DNA of 64,000 bases from Glomus cerebriforme (taxonomy: Eukaryota; Glomeromycota; Glomeromycetes; Glomerales; Glomeraceae). Where the stretch lies: assembly GCA_003550305.1 (NCBI GenBank), contig QKYT01000512.1:1-64000 (forward strand). The letters are read 5' to 3'. A program made the position numbers and the translations under genes. This document shows positions 26,801 to 39,438 of the stretch, in pieces. The notes below the pieces were generated by a model. It searched no databases. It was not told the origin of the DNA and worked only from the letters and a program-made list of their open reading frames with translations. Each line of letters opens with the position of its first letter. The first letter of the stretch is position 1.

Positions 26801-27412
26801 AATATAAAATAAAGTCAGTAATTAATGTCAAGAAACATTTCAACAATTTTTTAATGCAGGTAATAAATTAAGTATACTCTAAATATGGTAATTTCGAAAC
26901 ATTCATCCCACGCGGAGGAATCATATAATATGCGTTCATTGATTGGATAAAATTCAGACTTGTTTGAAAAAAAAAATTTTTTTTTTTTTTTTTATATTTA
27001 TATTAAATTATATTATTATTATTATTATTCTATTTCTATCGTATTTCCGTGCGGTAATACCAATGTATCTAATCATTTTTATAAATAACCCATTTTTATT
27101 ATTCCTATTACTGTAATTAGTGATCAAATATTGATGCAGATACGTAATTGAAAAGGGAGCGCAAATCCTTTTTTTTTTTTTATATTGATTTAAATAATTT
27201 ATTAAAATTTTAAAATATATTAATTTACTTTATAGAAAGGTCACACAACAGTTCATACATATTATAATAGAATTAGAGTAACAAATGAGCTAAAATAATT
27301 TAGGATGATTAATTTTTATTGTTCAAATATAATGTACATTAAATTTTTTTTTTTATACCAATTTAATATATGAAAATAATTTTATTTATATGGGGACTAT
27401 TTTATATTTTCC
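17803..27412. other. long intergenic stretch of low-complexity DNA
   Basis: No gene that I can support. 17803-18700 continues the AT desert. From about 18700 the DNA regains CpG-containing words and shows many poly-T/poly-A runs (for example 19010-19045 and 19280-19375). The frames at 19183-19377, 19278-19535, 22454-22666, 23829-24080, 23929-24153 and 25572-25787 are homopolymer-driven or lack domains. The minus frame 19278-19535 starts with about 40 ordinary-looking residues before poly-Lys and could be a first exon, but no continuation was found. The 3' part must contain the promoter of the 27852 gene. Confidence 0.45.
22063..22090. repeat. (ATT)n microsatellite
   Basis: About nine perfect tandem ATT triplets. 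Shorter runs of similar type occur near 15312 and 27014. Confidence 0.9.
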
Positions 27413-27420
27413 TATAAATA
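27413..27420 (+). promoter_or_regulatory. TATA box for the 27852 gene
   Basis: TATAAATA is followed within about 30 bp by a change to CpG-containing, then pyrimidine-rich sequence (TCTTTCTTCACTC), a typical fungal transcription start context. This implies a 5' leader of about 400 nt, unusually long and rich in C/T runs. Confidence 0.6.
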
Positions 27421-27851
27421 AGTCGTGGTATGCGGCACGCTCAATCTTTCTTCACTCAAACAAAGAGGTCCGTCTGTTTTCTTTTTGTTCTCTAACCATA
27501 AATAAAAAATTTTTCATAATTTTTATTCGTCTTATTAAGTGGTAAATCGGTTCTTCTTCCACGATATTGACTTTATTCAAGAGATTAAAACAAAAAATCC
27601 TTTTTTTGATACCTTTTTAACCATTCAAGTTATTCTTTTAAAAAAATTTTTAAAGACCTTTGTTTCTTAAAACAACAAACCGTTTTTTTTTACTAGTTTT
27701 TTTTTCTTATAAAAACTTGGTCACTTTTTTTTACGATTATTTTCTTTTTCGTTTAACGATTTTTATAATACAAGAAAAAATAAAACTTTTTTTTTTTTCA
27801 ATCCATAAAAACAAACCTCTTTTTACTTTTAAAAAAACAAATATTTCAAAA

Positions 27852-28313
27852 ATGAAAATGAAGAATAATATGTTCTCTCGCAACCGTAAAATTCATAACC
27901 CATTCAAAAAGAGAAATTCTTCAAGTAAATCAAATTCACATGCCGCTTATCATCAAAATGTAATAAGTGCCTTGGGAGGAATACCACATGATTACGATTT
28001 CGATTACGGTTCAACAACAGAAACCCCAACAGTATACTCTTCAAGGAGAAGTTCAATTTATTGCGGATCTTCACATCAAAGTCCTCCGACTCATGTATAT
28101 TCATTCTATCCAGAACCTCATCATAATTTCCTTGCCGTCGCTACGCATACACATCATCATCATAATGATAAATGTTGTCATGATGCTAATTGTAAACAAT
28201 ATAAACAATCAAAAAGAAATAGTTCTGATTCTTATAACCCACGACGAAGTTTTACTGGATTTAAACTTTGGTTACGATTAACTTGGGTAAAGGTTGGTAG
28301 AACCTTCCGTTAA
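27852..28313 (+). CDS. small basic His/Cys-rich protein of unknown function, 153 aa
   Basis: The start is ATG at 27852, the first in-frame Met after a Phe-rich, leader-like stretch; the upstream part of the frame (27660-27851) is low complexity and has no ATG. The product opens with a very basic, Ser/Asn-rich region (about residues 1-35), then an Asp/Tyr patch (HDYDFDYG). A His cluster (THTHHHH, about 97-103) lies close to a CCHDANC motif (about 107-113), which together could hold a metal ion. The tail is rich in Trp, Lys and Arg (LWLRLTWVK). No transmembrane segment or signal peptide. I do not recognise the family. The TATA box and long pyrimidine-rich leader suggest a regulated, possibly strongly expressed gene. 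The true C terminus is uncertain because a second open frame starts at the end of this one. Confidence 0.6.
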   Translation: MKMKNNMFSRNRKIHNPFKKRNSSSKSNSHAAYHQNVISALGGIPHDYDFDYGSTTETPTVYSSRRSSIYCGSSHQSPPTHVYSFYPEPHHNFLAVATHTHHHHNDKCCHDANCKQYKQSKRNSSDSYNPRRSFTGFKLWLRLTWVKVGRTFR

Positions 28314-28447
28314 AAGATGATTACGATGATGATGATTATTATTATGAGATTGATAACGATGAGGCTAGTACTCTATCGATTAACAAAAAATTAAATTTAG
28401 ATAATTATTTCTCTGGACATTTTTATTGCCGAGTAAATATATTATAA
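28301..28447 (+). other. acidic open frame overlapping the end of the 27852 gene
   Basis: A second plus frame, open from a TAG at 28298-28300 to TAA at 28445-28447, encodes an Asp/Tyr-rich stretch (DDYDDDDYYYE) followed by ordinary residues. It looks coding and may be the real C terminus of the 27852 product, reached by a frameshift (natural or a sequencing error). The only phase-compatible GT I found would give a 14-nt intron, too short to be spliced. Confidence 0.4.
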
Positions 28448-28814
28448 ATATTATACATAGTCAAAAAAAATTTTTTAGTACATATTAAATAATCAGCGGG
28501 TTTCTTGACGCGGTGTCAAATGAATATTATATTATTATATTATTGGAATATAGACATTTATTTAATCATCATTATAGACTTTCGAAAAAACGATATATAT
28601 AATCGAGAAAGAAAAAACTACACATTTTTATAATTNTTTTTTTTTTTTTTTTTATGTAAATACCCTTATAAAAAATTATTTGTAGATTCAAAATTATTAG
28701 AATCTTTTTCTTTAGTGAATTACGTAAAGTAATTATAAAATCCACAGGATTGGATAATTATGATTCATTTTATTTATTTCACACCTCTTTTTTTTTTTTA
28801 CCTTACCCTTTTAA

Positions 28815-28885
28815 TCTCTTTCCCCTTTCCCCTTTTCTCCCTTCTCCCTTTTCCCTTCTCCCTTTCCCCTTCCCCCTTTTTTTTT
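28815..28885 (+). repeat. polypyrimidine tract (C/T only)
   Basis: About 70 nt consisting almost only of C and T in TCCC/TTCCCC words, on the plus strand, about 500 bp downstream of the 27852 gene. Such tracts can form triplex (H-DNA). Confidence 0.85.
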
Positions 28886-29110
28886 AATTTCTAATTCTTT
28901 AAATTTTTTTTTTTTTAATATTCGTTTATTACAACTATATACCCTTTTCTAATGACTAATCACTAATTCCTAATTCTTAATTTACTAATAATACTCATCA
29001 ATCCTAATAGAATAGTCATTCACTTACTTTATTCACTCATTTTAATTTATTATAGTTTTTTCGCAAATTTTTAAGTTTTTATTTTTTTTTACGTTAAAAG
29101 ACTTTCGATG

Positions 29111-29149
29111 ACAAACACAAACACAAACACAAACGCAAACGCAAACAAA
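29111..29149 (+). repeat. ACAAAC hexamer tandem repeat
   Basis: Tandem ACAAAC/GCAAAC hexamers, about six copies. An (AAC)n run of about six copies follows at 29677-29696. Confidence 0.85.
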
Positions 29150-32100
29150 AAAATTTTTTTACGATTTATATTTTTCGAGTTTTAAAATTTCGTTTTTTTT
29201 TTTTTTAATTTATTTTCTTTCTCCGTCGTTTTTTTTTCAATTTAGAATTGTATATAAATTAGAGATAGAAATGTTTTCTTTTTGGAAATGAATAATTATC
29301 GTATATATATATAATATATATTTCTTTTATTTTAAAAGCTTTGGATCTTTTAATTTTAAAGTATATATATATGTATTTTATGAAAATTTTTTTGTTCTCC
29401 AAAAAAAAAACTCTATAATTCATTTTTTTTTCGATTTTACAAATTTAATTTTAGAAAAATTCACAAACACAAACAATAGACTTTATGAATTTTAAAGCTG
29501 AGCTTCTATTATTCACACCTTTAGAAATCACTCATTTTTACATTATTTGTATATAAGTTTTTTTAAAAATAGACGAAAAATACACACAACCAAACAAACC
29601 ATTTCTATAGATTTAAAAAGCATTTTTTCACGCATTCTTTTTTTTTTTTACACATCCATCACCTTTTCACATTAAGCAACAACAACAACAACAACAAAAA
29701 AAATTAAGCATAATAAAAAAAAAAAAAAGAAAAGAAAAAATAGAAATTTTTTTTTTTTAAACCAATCACACAATCACCTCTTTTTTTTTTTTTCCTAATC
29801 TTTTCACACATTTCAAATCATTTTGTAAATAGAACAAAATAGAACACAACATAAAGACATAAATTGCATTTTTGAATAAATCTTTTTGCATAACACACAA
29901 AAGTTTTCGCTAAAAAAAAAAAAAAAAGTTTTAAATTTATTTTTAAATTTTTTAATTACTAAAGTTGGAACAACAATAAATTAAATTAAATTGAAACCAA
30001 CAAATTGAAACATCGAAATTATCATACCGCGTAAACAATAAATTAACGCGTTTCAAAGAACCCTTTATTATTTAAAATTTCAATGTCACAACGTTATCAA
30101 ATATGTAAATATTTACTACATATGATCACAATTGAATGACGAATAAAAATTGAAAAAGCTTCGCCCAAAAAAAATTTCTTTTTATTGGCGTGGCGTAAAA
30201 ATTTAATAAATAATTTTTTTTTTATTCTGGAAAGGACCGTAACCAATCATAATAAGTTAATAATTAAAGAAAAGTGACGTAATTAGTCTGATAAATGTTC
30301 CTACTAAATGTAGTGTAAAGTACGTAATATTGAGAATTTCGCATTTTTTTTTCCATTAAATGTTTTTTTTTTTGCGGTAAACTCCGATTTAAAAATCTGT
30401 CGTTTATTTAATTTTTTATGTCATCATTTGCAATTATTAATTACTGTGCCAAAATTCGGATTGGGAAAAATCTTTTTTTAAAGTGGACGGTAAAATGATT
30501 TACCAAAAGATTAAAAATCCTGTTAATTCTTGTTGACAATAGGAAATTTTTAATTATCAAAAGAGATTGATATTTGGAATTATCGGCCGAGTATCACATC
30601 AGGTTATACTGTACAAATACAGAGGTTTCATTGGCGTAGTTAGTAAAAGAATTAAAATATTTAAAGAATGGACTTTTTTTTTTTTTTTTGATTCTTTATT
30701 TAGATGTGATAAGATGATTTGTTTAGCGCAGTAAACGGGGTCATTGTTTCACTTTTTTACCGAAATTTTCACCCACTGTAATTTAATTTTCTTAAATCGG
30801 TTCTTGAATAGGTTTGTATGATTGTCCCGTGCTTTCAATTGTGCATCAAAATCATGTCTTGTTTTTCTCATGAAAAATAAAAATAAAAATGAGAATGATT
30901 ACAATAAATGAATATATGATTGCCATAAATCGTTTAGTAAATAATTTCCAGTTAAAAACAATTACATTCTAAACAATGATTATCATTTTTTTTAAAAAAA
31001 GAATTTTTTTTATATTAAACCAATTATTTTTGAAATCAGAATATCGAAATGAATAAATAAAATCCAAAGCGGGATTATCCCGATGATATTTATAATCTTA
31101 CGAATTATAAAAAAAAAATAGTTGTGATTATCCGAAAGAACTTTATTGGTAAAGAGCACGGGAAGAACACGGGAAATGCATGGGCCTGAGATCTTTTATG
31201 TAGATTATTTTTATCTTATCCTCCCTCCTTTTTTTTTCTCATTTAAAAACACCTTTTAAAATGTAAATAATAATTTATCTTTTTTTCAAGAAATATTTCT
31301 TGAATTTATTTTTCTTATCAAATGCCGTATTTTACCGATAAGTATTTTAATTCATTGTATCAATAATGAGAAAATCCCATGCTTCTTTTTTCATATTTTT
31401 CATCATATATATTTTTTTTTTTGCCCCCTATTTTTAAAAAAAAAAAAATTAAAAATATTTCTTTTTTTTCTTTTTGGAAAAATTTTCCTTTTTAGAAAAA
31501 TAATAATTCTTTTTTATAAACATGTTTTTGTTTTAAGATAAACTTTTTTTTTATTTCGAAACATAATCCTTATGTTGTGTGTGAAAGAAAACATGTTCTT
31601 TAAATTTCTGCATTTCATTTTCATCAGAAACAAAGTCATAAGATTAAAAAAAAAATCTTTTTTTAGTTTTAACTTGAAACCTTTAATTGGAAATCCAATT
31701 TATTTTCGGAAATAACAATAAAAATTGATGCACAAGTCATGTGGGAATCTCTTTCATGGAATTTTCATTCGGAACGGAATACCTATAAAAAATTTTTTTA
31801 AATATAATAATGATTTACAATTGATTTTTCTATATAAATAGTTTAACCAATACGCCACGGTTTGATTGGATTCATTTTTTAGGAATTTCATTGTAAATCT
31901 TTATGATTTCCTTTTTAGTCAAACTTGTGAACTTTGTGGCAAGAAAAAAAAGTTTTTTTTCTTTCAAAAGAAATTTCTATCATTTTTGTTTTAACTTGGA
32001 AAAAGTTATTTCCAATTAATAAAAATGATTAATTTAACTATAATAGGTCTCGGAGTTGATTTTGTTATTATTACTACTATTATGAAAATATTTTTAAATG

Positions 32101-35100
32101 AGCCAAGACTCTAATATTATTTTGACTCAGTGATAACTCGGTATAATTAATTATTATTACCTTATTTAAGTATTCGAGTAACATATAGAAACCTATATTG
32201 AAAGGGTCATTCGATTTAATTGTCTAATTTGGTAATCGCTTAAGTAAAGAGATAACGCCTCAAATGTCATCATATTACATATTTAGAATGGTATTACTAT
32301 TTAAACCCATTCAAAAATATCATATTAACATAATGAATATCGCCACGATTGACAATTAGTATGGCTTGGCTTTTTAAGAATATTCAGAATATTCTTTAGA
32401 ATTGGTACGTCATTTTTTTTTTTTTTAGGATGTATAAATTTAGAAAATCTTTTATTGTAAATTTACAATGATATTATGGATTTTAGAATTTATTACGGCC
32501 AGAATTAAGTTACATAATTTCTAAACAAATTTTTTAGAATAATTAAAAAAGACGAATTTTTTTTACAGTTCATAGATAAGAAATGATAATCTTTTAAAGA
32601 ACTTGCTTCAATTCTCGCTTCGGGATGTTCGTTCCGTTATTGAATTAAACTTTAATTACTTTATTTAATTGATAAAGTAATCATTATTTAAATTGTCTCA
32701 ATTAAGTCAATAGTAATTAAGTCAATAGTAATTAAATCAATGGTAATATTATAAATATTACCAATCTATTTCTTTTTTTAATTGTTTCGTAACAAGTTTT
32801 TCCTGTTGTCTTTAAACGTTTCTTCCATAACAATCTTCGGTTTTGAAGATTTTTACCTCAATATTAAATACCTTTAACAAATATGGGTTCATTCAAATTT
32901 ATCAATCTTTTGATTGAACTCCATTAACTCCATTATTACGTAATTTGTATTTTAAAAATAAATACATGGTATTTTTTTTTTTAATTTAGGGTATCCGATT
33001 CACAATATTAAATTCCCTTTCTATGAATTAAAGCCGCATGCCTCCATCCTGTTTATACCTTTATTAAGATTTAAACTTTTTTTTTTTTTTTTTTTTTTTG
33101 AATAAAATTCTAAAAAAAAAAAATGCAAGAATAGGTTCATTAATNAATTAAATGGGAGAAAAAAAAAAAAAAAAAAGAGATGATAATAAATTACTAATAT
33201 ATTTAAAACTTTATAGTTAAAACTTTATATAAATAGAAGAATCAATTAAATTTTTTTTTTCTTCTCCTTATAATGATATCATTCATTGTCTCATTATTAT
33301 TTATTTATATTAACAAGTTATCTAAACCTAAAATAATAGATAAAAGATATGATTATTTATTTATTATTTTTCAATGAAAGGTGATGCGAATTACAGAATA
33401 CACTCAAATTGAGAAATAATTTGTCATTCATTGTACAAAACTTTTTTTTCTCATTACCAAGTTTTCTGGTCACTCGAACTTTAAAAAAGTTATAATAAAC
33501 TTTAAAAAAAGTTATTATAAATTAACGCCAAAATGAACTTACAATATAAAAACCTGTTTAATTTCTTACATCCCCTTATTTTGATGATCAAAATAAAAGA
33601 AAGTTTAAAAAAAGAGAGACAATGATTTAGTCACGACAATCAATCATTTGACACTTACTAAATGAGAGAAAAATCCAAATAAGAGCAATAAGAGTATCTT
33701 TAATGGAAAGATTAATTTAAATTCAAGATTCATTTCAAGAAAAAAAAATAATAATTTTATTAAGGTTTTATCCAAATCAAGCAACTCGTAATTAAAATTA
33801 TTTATTTATTTTTTTGTTATAAAAAAAATTCCTGTTTGAAATAAAATAATTTTTCGTTTAGGGTAATTCATTTAATATGATCATTTCGATACACAACTTC
33901 ATTTATTACAACGTACAATAATTAACTTTAAATTCGATTTTAGAAGTATTAATTAAGTCTTGTGAACAAAAAAAAAACTTTGTATACTCTTCTTTTTAAA
34001 TCACCAAATCTTATTAAGGATTTCTTTATTGAGGTTATTTGCATTTATTAAATGTTAAATTCCGGATTTTTAAAGTAAACCAAGATAGAATAACAAGAAT
34101 TTGACAAGTATTTAACCGTTATTTAAACTTTATTAAAGTTAAAGAATTTATCAAGATATCGCGAGTCTTTATTAAATCATATTGCATATTATCAGATATC
34201 TTTAAAACAATCGTAATAAAACGTGTACATTTTAATCATACCCTTTTTCAGTATCAGATAATGTTTTAGCTTCTTAATAAATTTAACCGTGCATGAAAAA
34301 ATGTAGTATATACAGAATTGTAATGTATTTTATATTTATGGTTAATATTTCTAAATCTTAATTTCTTGTCAAATAATTTATTAACCTTTAACTGGTTTGA
34401 ACTCATTTTGAATATTTCCCGCTGTGAATTTCTTGTCATACTATACGGCTTATTATTAGAAAATTCCAGGCATTTTTAATCAACGAATCAACGATCGTTA
34501 TATAACCACGAGAATTAAATTTATTCGAATTATTCGATTAAGATTTTCCACAATGCCACACAACTCATTAGCCACATACGCCACACTCGGATGTAACTAT
34601 GTAAGCCACAACAGAATTTTTCGTCCGACGTTTTATTTTTTTTTTAGCCACCTTAAAAATTTTTTTTTTTCGTTTCAGATTTTCTTTTTTTCTTTTTTTA
34701 CAAATTTGACAAATTTGACCAAATGAAATTTTTTTCAAACTGCAGTTTCAAAAGTTATGCCGAAAAGGGAAAAAAAAAATAAATTTGGTTACTTATGTTG
34801 TAAAAAAAATGATATATTCCGAGTTAAAGTTGTGCAAATTTTATTCCATGATTTCCCGCTAATTTGCTAATTTATCACCACCCATACGGCCATACTACCT
34901 GAGTATTAATTTAATTAATAAAATTCTCTTCCCCCATACATTTTTGTTTTTTCTGCGCGTTAATGAATGAACAAATGTAAAAAAAATTTTGTATTGTCTT
35001 TGAATGAAGAAAACAAATAAAAAACATAAGCCTTTCAAATATTCAATTAATTGCATTTGTACAATATTCTATAATACAAATTATTTAAGAATCAGTTTAC

Positions 35101-35662
35101 GAACGAATTCAAGTTATATCTGAAACGAAAAAAAAAATATTCCCACTGTATTATGGCATCTAATGATATTTAAGGGTATTTAGGGGGGGTTAAGGTACTA
35201 AAAAGGAATCTCAAATCTCAATATCCCCAACAATTTGGAATGTTTTTTTTAAACATGCATGCATACTGATAATCGAAAGAGAAAAGAAGTTATGCAAATG
35301 TTTAGAAGATATATACAAACAAATAAAACTGCGCATTTTTTTTTTATATCACAGAATCATTATTATTACACGACTTATTTATTATACAGTATGTTTTTTT
35401 AATGCAACTTCGCGCTTGTAAAATACAAAATATTTTTTTGATTATCAAATCACTGTTTTTTGATGGATTTACTAAATTTCGAAATATAAAAAAATTATAA
35501 GGATTTAAATTTGGAATTTGGAATTTTTTTTTTCAAGTTCGCGCAACATTGCCCACAGTTTATATTTTCATCGCTCTGAATACATAATATATACGGTATT
35601 TTATTATATTATTTTAGCGAATAATTAGTAATTAGTTTCCGTACTTGATTGTGTTAGGTTGC

Positions 35663-35780
35663 CCTTTTTATGTTCAAGGAGCCGGTCATGTATTGTGCCA
35701 TTTTTATGACCAAGGAGCTATGTGCTTTGTTCTTTTTTTTATAACCAAGAAGTTATTCATACGTTGATGATACTCTGTCT
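35663..35780 (+). repeat. short imperfect tandem repeat, about 45-bp unit
   Basis: Three imperfect units each contain TTTATGNCCAAGGAGC followed by a TGT-rich segment (starting about 35667, 35711 and 35748). Confidence 0.6.
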
Positions 35781-36770
35781 TTTTTATTGCCAAAAAAAAA
35801 ATCATGTCCCTAATACTGTAGTGTGAAAATGTATGTTCTGACGGAATAATCTAACTATGATGAAATATTATCCATCCTCTATACCGAATTTTCTATGTCC
35901 ACCGCTAACCAAAACTTATATTTTAAAATAGTTTCAGCAGTAGTATTCAACAATTTCTAGAATAAAAAAAATCTGTCTATAGTTTTATTAAATTTTTTAG
36001 TATTATTATTAGTATGTAAAAAATAATAATTCAATAGCATTTATAGCAATTACTTGTGATCTTAATATAAAAAAATATTTATGAATCCAGATTATTTATT
36101 ATAATAAATTTAGCTCATAGTCTCATACTATTTAACATCAAAAGGATTAGATAGCAAATTATATAATTATTTAGATAGTAAAATTGAAGTAATCAATAAA
36201 AGTTATTAGATTTTAAATTTATGATAATTTATAAATTAAAAATTATAAATCAGTTATTTTCAAGCAATATTTTAAAATTTTTATTTGCATATTTGGCTTT
36301 AACTTATTAAATAAAAATATAAATAAAAATCAAAAGTAAAAAATTTAATCTAAAATAAAAAAAAAATTGCAAATAATAATAAAATTATAAAATTTACTAG
36401 ATTTAATACTTTAACTTTAAATAAAAATTATAGGTTTAAAAATATACTAATATAAAAATTATATTATAATTATAATAATAATTTAAAAAAGAATACTATT
36501 AATCTTAACTGGAATATAATTTTCTTCTCTTTTCCTAAAATTAATTTAAAAATTTTAATTTAATAAAACTTTTTCTTTTTATAAATTTATATATATATAA
36601 TTTTATTTTCAAAATAATATTAAATTAAAAAATTCAAATAAAAAAAAAAAAGAATATAATTGTTTTTAATTAAGTTTAATTATTTTCTTTAAAAAATTAA
36701 TATAAAATTATATTTTATTTTTCTTAAGTAATAAATAAATTCTAAATATTTAATATTTAAAATTAAGGGT
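35781..36770. other. AT-rich spacer entering the CpG-poor block
   Basis: From about 35900 the DNA becomes nearly pure A/T and loses CpG. No frame or motif seen. Confidence 0.5.
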
Positions 36771-37030
36771 TTTTATTTTCTGTGCACCTGCACAGAGTGC
36801 ACCGTGTGATATATAATGCATGGTAACAAATAGGATTTTCATATCAAAAATAAACTAAGTTCAAAAAATAAGTGATAAAAATTAAACATGGTGGACGTTG
36901 ATATAGGTAACACCTAACCCTAACCTAACTATAACCTAATCCTAACCTAATCCTAACCTAATCCTAACCTAACACTAACCTAACACTAACTCCACTAGGA
37001 TGCATGCTGTACAGGTGCATAAAATACAAA
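36771..37030. mobile_element. short inverted-repeat element carrying telomere-like repeats
   Basis: The left end reads TTTTATTTTCTGTGCACCTG and the reverse complement of the right end reads TTTGTATTTTATGCACCTGT. The arms are about 23 bp. Between them, 36908-36993 is an array of CCTAAC/CCTAAT variants (about 13 units). A second copy of the TGCACC word lies inside the left end. No coding capacity. Confidence 0.65.
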
Positions 37031-38454
37031 TTTTCTAAAATTAATATTTTTCTTATAATATTATAAAAAATTTAGAATAAATCTAATTGTAACGACTTAT
37101 TACATATAATAACTTTAAAAAATAAGGTTGGAGAATTGGATAAAAAGATTGGATAAGAAATTTTAATTTATACAATTTTTGCTTAATTTATCTAATAGTA
37201 TTACAGTTCATTTATGATACAATTGTATAGTTACAATTGTATTACAATCATATGCAATTTATTTATATATTAATTGTGAAATTCAGATTGAAAATAATTT
37301 AAAAATAAATGAAAACAATTTAAAAATAAGTTAAAAATGATGAAATAAAGTAGAAAAAATGAGAAAATAAAGTAAAGAAAATGATATAAGCTATTATAGT
37401 TGAAAAATCAAATGAAAAAAATAGTAGGTAATAATAAAGAAGATTTAATATTTGGGATGGTGATATCTTCTTAAATATATATTTCTATTATGAGTAACCA
37501 AATAAGTATGTGAATTCTAAAAATGCCTTTTTTTTTTTGTTTTTTTTTTTATTAGAAAATTAAAAGATTTGAAAAAGAAAGATCTAATAAAACAAATACA
37601 ATTGGTAAAAGGATTATTAGGAATTGTAGACAAAATCTAATATTTATCAGCCTTTTATCTGTTTATTTTATAAGTAATAAGTGACTCAAGTTACTTACAT
37701 TATATGCTTACATAAGATTAAAAAATTTGTTATAATATTGATCTCTAGTAAATGTTATTCTATATTGACTTTTAATTTTTTTAAACAATTCCAAAATAAT
37801 GATTTTATTATTTACTTTTTAAGTTTTTATTTAAGAAAATTGAAACATTTGTGTGTAAAAGAAGGAGAAAGAGAAAAAGAAAAAGAGAATTTTGGTGAAA
37901 GTTTGCAAGTTTTTATAGAGAAATAAATTTAATGAAATGACTTAATTGCAAAGTGAATCTACATGATCCAAACATAAAATTTAGTTTAGTAATTAATTTT
38001 AAAATGATTAAAGCATATAATTAAGTGATAGTAATCTTATTATATATTTATTGAGTACAAACTATGTACAAACAATTTACTAACAAATCATGTAGTAAAT
38101 ATTAATTCATTTATTCTTTATTAAAAAAAGAAAGAACATACTAATCTAAACTCAACTAAATCTAAAACAAAATTGTATTAAGATAAAACTACTATCGATT
38201 TTATTAACATCTTGCACTATTATGTTCTAATTGATTGCATGTATTATAGCAGTTATGGGTCTTCATCTAAATTGTATATGAACTCAAACTACTAATAAAG
38301 ATGACTTCTTACTGAATTCATTTACATTTCTAATTTCTTATTTTATACACTTTCTGTTGGTAGTGAAGATAGCTCTCTTGCTCCTATTATATTTAATTCT
38401 TTCAAATAAAGTCTTAATAAGATTTTACTCTAATTTTTTATCAGTTATTAATAA
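37031..38454. other. AT-rich spacer
   Basis: No gene supported. The plus frame at 37681-37926 ends in Glu/Lys low complexity (GEREKEKE) and has no domain. It is probably chance. Confidence 0.45.
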
Positions 38455-38820
38455 AGATGCTATCCAAAATCCTGAAACTCAAAATCCTAATAGGCCAAAA
38501 TTCCAAAACTTGAAATCCTGACAGATACAAAATTCTAAAACTCAAAATTCTGATAGATCAAAATTCTGATAGGTACAAAATCCTGAAATTAGCCTGCATT
38601 AAGCTTTAATGCTATCCAGAATTAAGTTTTAGGATTTTTTTTAGAAGTTTAATAAATCATGAATTATAATTCCAGGTAGTATTAAAACTTAATGTGGACT
38701 AATTTTTTGGGATTTCATATCTGTTAGAATTTTGATCCTATCAGAATTTTGGATTTTGGGATATTGAGTTTCAGGATTTTGGCCTGTTGGAATTTTAAGT
38801 TTTGGGATTTCATACAATAT
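38455..38820. mobile_element. long imperfect palindrome (MITE-like) built of ~25-bp subrepeats
   Basis: The left arm (38463-38590) is made of words such as CAAAATCCTGAAACTC, AATAGGCCAAAATTCC and AAAATTCTGATAGG. The right arm (38700-38815) contains their reverse complements in reverse order (GAGTTTCAGGATTTTGGCC, CCTATCAGAATTTTGG). The centre is unrelated AT-rich sequence. RNA from either strand would fold into a long hairpin. No coding capacity. Confidence 0.75.
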
Positions 38821-39438
38821 CTATTAATAATATTATCTTTTCTATATTAAAACCTTATTAGAAAAATTGTAATTTTTACTTTTTATAATTACAATTAATC
38901 CAGTTTATTCTTCACAAACAACTTCAACTCAATATAGTAAAGTTTTAAGCTCACTTAGACAATTTTCTTTATAATCATATGGACTCTTTAGCTCATTTTA
39001 TTATGTTATTAGAATATATTATAATTTCTTAAATAAACTTAATCTTAACTTTAATTCAAATTTATTTGTTTTATAATGTTATTTTGAAAATAGAATAAAT
39101 TTATCATTTCATTTTATTTATTCTTAATATTTTTTTATTTCATATTTTAACTTAATTTTTATTCAATTTCTTTTTTTTCTATTTCTCTTTCCTATCTTCA
39201 ATACTAATATAAACTCTCTGATCTACTTATATTATAAATTATAGTTTTTAGAGCTGCCAACCATAAATATTTTTTATCATCAGTCTTTCTGTTATTACTC
39301 TTATGAACTATGATATTTTCTCTTTTATTTCATCCAAAAAATATTAGTGCATATAAGTATTTGCAATATTAATGTTATCTTTTCATCTTAAACTTATTCA
39401 TCTACTTTATTTTTTATAAACTTTTTAATACTTTTTAA
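38821..39438. other. AT-rich spacer
   Basis: No frame, motif or inverted repeat recognised. Confidence 0.5.

Larger units (their letters stand above)
28448..35659. other. intergenic, low-complexity and transcribed-looking spacer
   Basis: About 7 kb with no gene I can support. 28450-30000 is dominated by poly-T and C/T- or A/C-rich simple sequence and may be a long 3' UTR or non-coding RNA of the 27852 gene. From 30000 to 35660 are AT-rich stretches with scattered CpG and homopolymers. A GGCCAGAATTAAGTTA word near 32497 matches one inside the element at 14508-14723. A CCACA-repeated patch lies at 34550-34610. Confidence 0.4.

Noticed and set aside
28287..28300. Intron joining the 27852 frame to the acidic downstream frame
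   Set aside because: The only phase-compatible GT...TAG would be 14 nt, far shorter than the 58-104 bp introns seen elsewhere in the window.
36908..36993. True telomere or chromosome-fusion point
   Set aside because: Units are degenerate, only ~85 bp long, and bounded by inverted repeats; there is no head-to-head arrangement.
37681..37926. 81-codon plus frame with Glu/Lys tail
   Set aside because: Low-complexity end, AT-driven hydrophobic start, no conserved-looking block.
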